DNA of 9,164 bases from CBDCAS01 sp965214015. GTDB lineage: Bacteria > Pseudomonadota > Gammaproteobacteria > Coxiellales > Coxiellaceae. The DNA is taken from NCBI GenBank assembly GCA_965214015.1, contig CBDCAS010000005.1, positions 1 to 9,164 on the forward strand, in the 5' to 3' direction. The notes beneath the pieces were generated by a model that saw nothing but the letters and a program-made list of their open reading frames with translations, ran no database searches and had not been told where the DNA came from. Positions 6,629 through 9,164 of this stretch are shown here, in pieces. The translations under genes and the position numbers were made by a program. Positions within the stretch are counted from its first letter, which is position 1, and each line of letters opens with the position of its first letter.

Positions 6629-7609
6629 ATGGTACCCCAAGAGCAACTTGAAGAGATGGTGCGCGCAATGCTAAGCGGTCAAGGCATTACAGGTTTTGCT
6701 ATTTCAAAAAATCCTCAAACTTATAGTTTATACGTTAGAATGGTGAAAGAGGATGCGGATAAATTCACAGAGAGAACAGGTAAAAAATTATCCGATGTGG
6801 CCAGTGCGCTCAGTCACTCTGACTTGACGGTGACACTCAAGCTATGTGCTTCTGGCAGAAGAGATCCTAAGCATTATCGATTATACTTTCCTATGGCGCA
6901 AATGGAGAGGAAAATCGAAGCTCAGCAACAAAATAAGGCTGCTGCAGAAGCGACAAGAGTTGCTGCAGAAGCGAGAAGAGCTGCGGCGAGAGAAAGTGCA
7001 GAATTAGAAGCAGAGGCTGAGGCGTTATTGAGGACACAAGCGGCAGAAGTTGCGGAAGCTCGAGAGATGGCTAGAGAATTTAAATTATTAGATCTAACCG
7101 ATTATGTACCTCCAGCTGCTCAATCAAAACAAACCCAAAATTTCGAAGTTGAAAATTTTTTGAGAGATATACTTAATAAAACCAAGTACGCTAATATGTT
7201 CTCTTTGGGGTGGAGTACGAGACGTTCTGGTGAAAATATTGTCACTATTTCTTTTGATGATAATGCTATTGGAAATAAAGCATCTGTAAATGCGTTATAT
7301 GATTTTATTGTATCCGAAGCACAGCTAAAACCTGGACAACGTCATGCCACTGTCACATATCAATCTCGCAATGCTTTAAGTCGTATATCATTTACAAAAC
7401 AAGAATGTGAGTTAGCAATGGCCTCTATGCCTGAGGTTACAGCTTATGCCGGAGCCGGTTTGGTGCCAGGTGCGTCGGCAGCCGTTTTAACACAATATGA
7501 AACTCAAAGAGCGCAACAACCAAATATGGCTCCATCTCCTGAGTCAGGCGCTTCAAATCGCTTAGACCAAGGTGCCCGTTTGGGTGCAAGAGGCTCTCGG
7601 TTAGGATAA
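6629..7609 (+). CDS. orphan protein with two similar lobes around an Ala/Arg/Glu coiled coil
   Basis: I do not recognise this 326-residue soluble protein. The N-terminal lobe (about 5-95) and the C-terminal lobe (about 173-263) share a pattern: an opening helix (LEEMVRAML / VENFLRDIL), a strand (YSLYVRM / NIVTISF), a helix (LSDVASAL / VNALYDFI), a strand (LTVTLKL / HATVTY) and a final strand-helix (HYRLYFPMAQ / LSRISFTKQE). This suggests an ancient duplication, though identity is low. Between them, residues 93-150 form a long Ala/Glu/Arg-rich helix with heptad periodicity, partly encoded by tandem 21-bp units. The tail (270-326) is Ala/Gly/Pro/Gln-rich and ends in LGARGSRLG. No signal peptide or membrane span is visible. 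AAGG at 6617-6620 lies 8 bases before the ATG, supporting the start. It is divergent from the NRAMP-like gene. A structural or secreted role is inference only. Confidence 0.8.
   Translation: MVPQEQLEEMVRAMLSGQGITGFAISKNPQTYSLYVRMVKEDADKFTERTGKKLSDVASALSHSDLTVTLKLCASGRRDPKHYRLYFPMAQMERKIEAQQQNKAAAEATRVAAEARRAAARESAELEAEAEALLRTQAAEVAEAREMAREFKLLDLTDYVPPAAQSKQTQNFEVENFLRDILNKTKYANMFSLGWSTRRSGENIVTISFDDNAIGNKASVNALYDFIVSEAQLKPGQRHATVTYQSRNALSRISFTKQECELAMASMPEVTAYAGAGLVPGASAAVLTQYETQRAQQPNMAPSPESGASNRLDQGARLGARGSRLG
6938..7000 (+). repeat. 21-bp tandem repeats encoding coiled-coil heptads
   Basis: Two adjacent in-frame 21-base units, 6938-6958 (AAAEATR) and 6959-6979 (VAAEARR), differ at only two bases. 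A third, more diverged unit follows (6980-7000, AAARESA). Each equals exactly one coiled-coil heptad, so slippage here would lengthen or shorten the coil without breaking the frame. Confidence 0.7.
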
Positions 7610-7683
7610 AATTGGCTAATATTTTTGGCGATTAAGTTAAATTTTCATGATATTGAAGAGAAAGTATTTTAGGTTCTAAATGA

Positions 7684-8046
7684 TTAATATACAAGTTGAC
7701 TAAAATCATAATCTTGGCTTTGGATAGTCAAAACTTCAGCAATAGAGTTTGCTGGTAGTTGACCATAGCTATGAGGAAAGAGCTCACCTTTAGAGTTGGG
7801 CTCCCACTTAATCAGCTCTGACACGGCTTTATACTTGATTTTAATGAGTTTAACCTCGCCTTGATCCCCAAAGTATTTTATTGCAATACGTTCTACTTGG
7901 TGAGACAGGCTTAAATGCAAGTAGCCATCTGTCTGATCAAGCTCAGAGCCTTGATTATGCTGGATGCCTAATTCACACATGTTATCCCATTGACTTATTG
8001 TTGCTATTTTATATAAATAGGTTGGTGTTGATTCTGAGCTACGCAT
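7684..8046 (-). CDS. DUF952-family protein
   Basis: The 120-residue protein fits the DUF952 family (small cytosolic proteins of about 110-120 residues). Signatures are YLYKIATISQW at the N-terminus (10-20), DGYLHLSLSHQV with its conserved His (40-51), and KWEPNSKGELFPHSYGQLP (80-98), where the WEP and FPH.YG elements are family hallmarks. The biochemical role is not established. The family has been linked by structure and sequence to the ADP-ribosyltransferase-type fold, which I recall but cannot verify here. The frame is open to a TTG at 8067, but the ATG at 8046 is chosen. A near-consensus promoter (8079-8107) would start the transcript around 8072, and the only good Shine-Dalgarno, GGGGAG, is at 8058-8063. 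It is divergent from the small orphan gene at 8230 and convergent with the orphan at 6629; no terminator is obvious between 7610 and 7683. Confidence 0.85.
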   Translation of the reverse strand: MRSSESTPTYLYKIATISQWDNMCELGIQHNQGSELDQTDGYLHLSLSHQVERIAIKYFGDQGEVKLIKIKYKAVSELIKWEPNSKGELFPHSYGQLPANSIAEVLTIQSQDYDFSQLVY

Positions 8047-8078
8047 ATATGTTATATCTCCCCGCAAATTTTGATTGC

Positions 8079-8107
8079 ATTCTAACTGTTAAAAATGGAG
8101 TGGTCAA
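8079..8107 (-). promoter_or_regulatory. near-consensus sigma70 promoter of the DUF952 gene
   Basis: On the minus strand, TTGACC (8102-8107, 5 of 6) is followed by an exact 17-base spacer and TAGAAT (8079-8084, 5 of 6). Transcription would begin near 8072, just upstream of the GGGGAG ribosome site. This decides in favour of the ATG start at 8046 over the upstream TTG at 8067. Confidence 0.65.
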
Positions 8108-8229
8108 TTTTTAATTTTTTATTATAAATGTTAAGTTTTTTAGGGTTTTATTTGTTAATGTGGTGTTTTTTGATTAAACTACTTTTTCATTTCTGCTAGC
8201 GTGTCAGTATAAAATTTAAGGATATAAAC

Positions 8230-8670
8230 ATGGATGATGGGCCTCAAACTTCTACAGGTGCAACCAGTTTCACAGCATATTTTAACGCGAATAATTTATA
8301 TAAAGTATATAATGGGTTGGTTGCAGCTGCCGTGCTCTATAAGTATACTACCAGTCCATCCGCTAGTGCATTAGAACATCTTCCTGATATAGCGATCCAT
8401 GCTTATGAAGCTTTTTTGAGTGAGCGCTTAGTTGGTGGTGAATTTGCTAAGTTTGCTATTATGGCTAATGCCTGTAGGGGCGCTCAAGCTTTAAATGCAG
8501 CCATAACAGGGATATCTAGCATACCTTTTGCTGCCAATGTTATCGATGTTGGTAATCATAGTTTAAATATATTACATGGGTTCTCAAAGCTTCGTTCTAG
8601 CTGTGCGCCTGCACAAGATGTAGCTTCACCTGAGGCTGATGATCGCAGAGCACACAAAAAAACAATGTAA
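8230..8670 (+). CDS. small orphan protein, Ala-rich, with hydrophobic helices and charged tail
   Basis: I do not recognise this 146-residue protein. It begins with a polar Ser/Thr/Gly stretch (1-14), followed by a short hydrophobic helix, NGLVAAAVLYKY (28-39). The middle (50-110) is a run of Ala/Ile/Leu-rich helical segments, the most hydrophobic being around 73-105 (AKFAIMANA, then AITGISSIPFAANVIDV). The C-terminus (128-146) is highly charged and basic, ending in DDRRAHKKTM. There is no signal peptide. Start selection is firm: AAGGA at 8218-8222 lies 7 bases before the ATG. The upstream gap (8108-8229) is T-rich, and no clear promoter pair stands out, although TTGATT at 8170-8175 could be a -35. 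The size and layout, hydrophobic middle and polar tail, are compatible with a membrane-associated or exported protein; that is inference. Confidence 0.68.
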   Translation: MDDGPQTSTGATSFTAYFNANNLYKVYNGLVAAAVLYKYTTSPSASALEHLPDIAIHAYEAFLSERLVGGEFAKFAIMANACRGAQALNAAITGISSIPFAANVIDVGNHSLNILHGFSKLRSSCAPAQDVASPEADDRRAHKKTM

Positions 8671-8683
8671 TTGGCGTAAAATA

Positions 8684-8702
8684 AAGGCTGCTTTGCGGCC
8701 TT
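8684..8702 (-). terminator. intrinsic terminator reading on the minus strand
   Basis: AAGGCTGC and GCGGCCTT form an 8-bp stem (one T-G mismatch, a wobble pair in RNA) around a three-base loop. On the minus strand it runs straight into TATTTTA, a T-rich tail, whereas on the plus strand the tail is AGGGTTG. It therefore best serves minus-strand transcription arriving from the right, i.e. the remnant at 8744-9091. It also lies just after the plus-strand orphan stop at 8670. Confidence 0.6.
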
Positions 8703-8743
8703 AGGGTTGTAACAGCAAGCTATCAAAAAAACTGTAATATATA

Positions 8744-9091
8744 CTAACAACGATATGGCTCAGGAAAGCGAAAAAAATCTCTTTTAGATTTAAATTCATT
8801 TGACACCATAATGCTGCACTCTGGTTCAGCCGGGATCGCAGCATAATTCTGAATATTTAGATTGTCGGGACAAAATTGTAATACAATTTTATTAAAATTC
8901 TCAGGAATGACTTTAACTATTTCTTCAAATGACATAGATACTTTGTTAAGAATATCTTGGATATATAAAGTATTATTTTTGACGGTATAGGCTAAGATTA
9001 GCTCGAGTTCTTTTGAATAATATAATTATTATTCTAGGTTGCAGCACACCAGTTCTAAAGTTCTGTATAAAATAAATTCATTATCCCGGCG
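8744..9091 (-). pseudogene. probable 3' remnant of an unidentified gene, frame interrupted by two adjacent stops
   Basis: An ATG-initiated frame at 8935 gives only 63 residues (MSFEEIVKVIPENF... to ...FFRFPEPYRC, stop TAG at 8744-8746). The same frame stays open and protein-like upstream of that ATG to 9025 (KELELILAYTVKNN, then TLYIQDILNKVS), with no ATG, GTG or TTG in that part. It then meets two consecutive TAA codons (9026-9031), beyond which the frame again looks coding (DNEFILYRTLELVCCNLE) until a further TAA at 9092-9094. This suggests the decayed C-terminal part of a longer protein rather than a genuine 63-residue gene. A minus-strand intrinsic terminator lies about 40 bases past its stop, which supports former expression. 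I do not recognise the family. Alternatively, a short functional gene starts at 8935, with only a weak AAAG upstream. Confidence 0.42.
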
Positions 9092-9164
9092 TTATGTCGT
9101 TCGAGCAACTATTTTTTTCGCTACTTGCTACTATTTTAATCTTATTTCGATCAATGATCTAAGG
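9092..9164. other. right edge, no confident feature
   Basis: The stretch is AT-rich. A 22-codon plus-strand frame at 9094-9162 (MSFEQLFFSLLATILILFRS, then MI) would be a single hydrophobic segment, but it has no Shine-Dalgarno, so I do not call it a gene. Upstream parts of the remnant gene may continue beyond the window. Confidence 0.3.

Noticed and set aside
7881..8114. Plus-strand 77-residue frame
   Set aside because: It is antisense to the DUF952 gene and runs into its promoter region; Leu/Tyr-rich noise.
8556..8750. Minus-strand 64-residue frame
   Set aside because: It is antisense to the 3' end of the small orphan gene and spans the intrinsic terminator hairpin, which a real gene would not.
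9085..9115. GTTCGAG resembling a tRNA T-loop
   Set aside because: The flanking bases do not form the required T-stem, and no D-arm, anticodon arm or acceptor stem is present.
9094..9162. 22-codon hydrophobic peptide MSFEQLFFSLLATILILFRS followed by MI
   Set aside because: It could be a single-span micro-protein, but no Shine-Dalgarno or promoter is visible and AT-rich DNA yields such frames easily.

Overview
The window is AT-rich bacterial DNA with ordinary bacterial gene structure: Shine-Dalgarno sites, sigma70-type promoters and factor-independent terminators. It mixes widespread families (GNAT acetyltransferase, ANT(6) adenylyltransferase, LivCS/BrnQ carrier, NRAMP-like carrier, DUF952) with orphan proteins carrying Ala/Glu/Gln coiled coils and low-complexity C-terminal tails. 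This blend resembles host-associated Legionellales-type gammaproteobacteria (Legionella, Coxiella, Berkiella and relatives), but no rRNA or core marker is present, so that assignment is inference only.

Left part (1-2298). The last 17 codons of an unidentified upstream gene end at position 56. A perfect 14-bp palindrome then precedes a two-gene unit whose reading frames overlap by ATGA: a GNAT acetyltransferase and an ANT(6)-type aminoglycoside (streptomycin) 6-adenylyltransferase. This pair looks like a small drug-modification cassette. A minus-strand orphan gene (probable membrane-associated, Ala/Ser-rich protein) converges on it with a 12-bp tail-to-tail overlap.

Centre (2299-6628). An orphan 437-residue protein, driven by a good promoter, is built from two diverged copies of one ~165-180-residue module joined by a charged coiled-coil linker, with a Gln/Asn-rich tail. 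A hairpin separates it from two minus-strand inner-membrane carriers: a BrnQ-type branched-chain amino acid carrier and an NRAMP-superfamily protein lacking the canonical metal-binding motifs. The 343-bp gap between the carriers holds no gene but has two clear hairpins, which lie in the brnQ leader orientation.

Right part (6629-9164). A second orphan protein (326 residues) also has two similar-looking globular segments around an Ala/Arg/Glu heptad coil. It is followed by a minus-strand DUF952 gene with a near-consensus promoter, a small orphan plus-strand gene with a strong RBS, and a minus-strand terminator. Behind the terminator lies what looks like the decayed 3' part of a gene, with its frame interrupted by two adjacent stops.

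No CRISPR array, insertion sequence, tRNA, rRNA or origin was found. The most noteworthy elements are the internally duplicated orphan at 2299-3612, the analogous two-lobe coiled-coil protein at 6629-7609, the GNAT-ANT(6) cassette and the motif-deficient NRAMP-like carrier.
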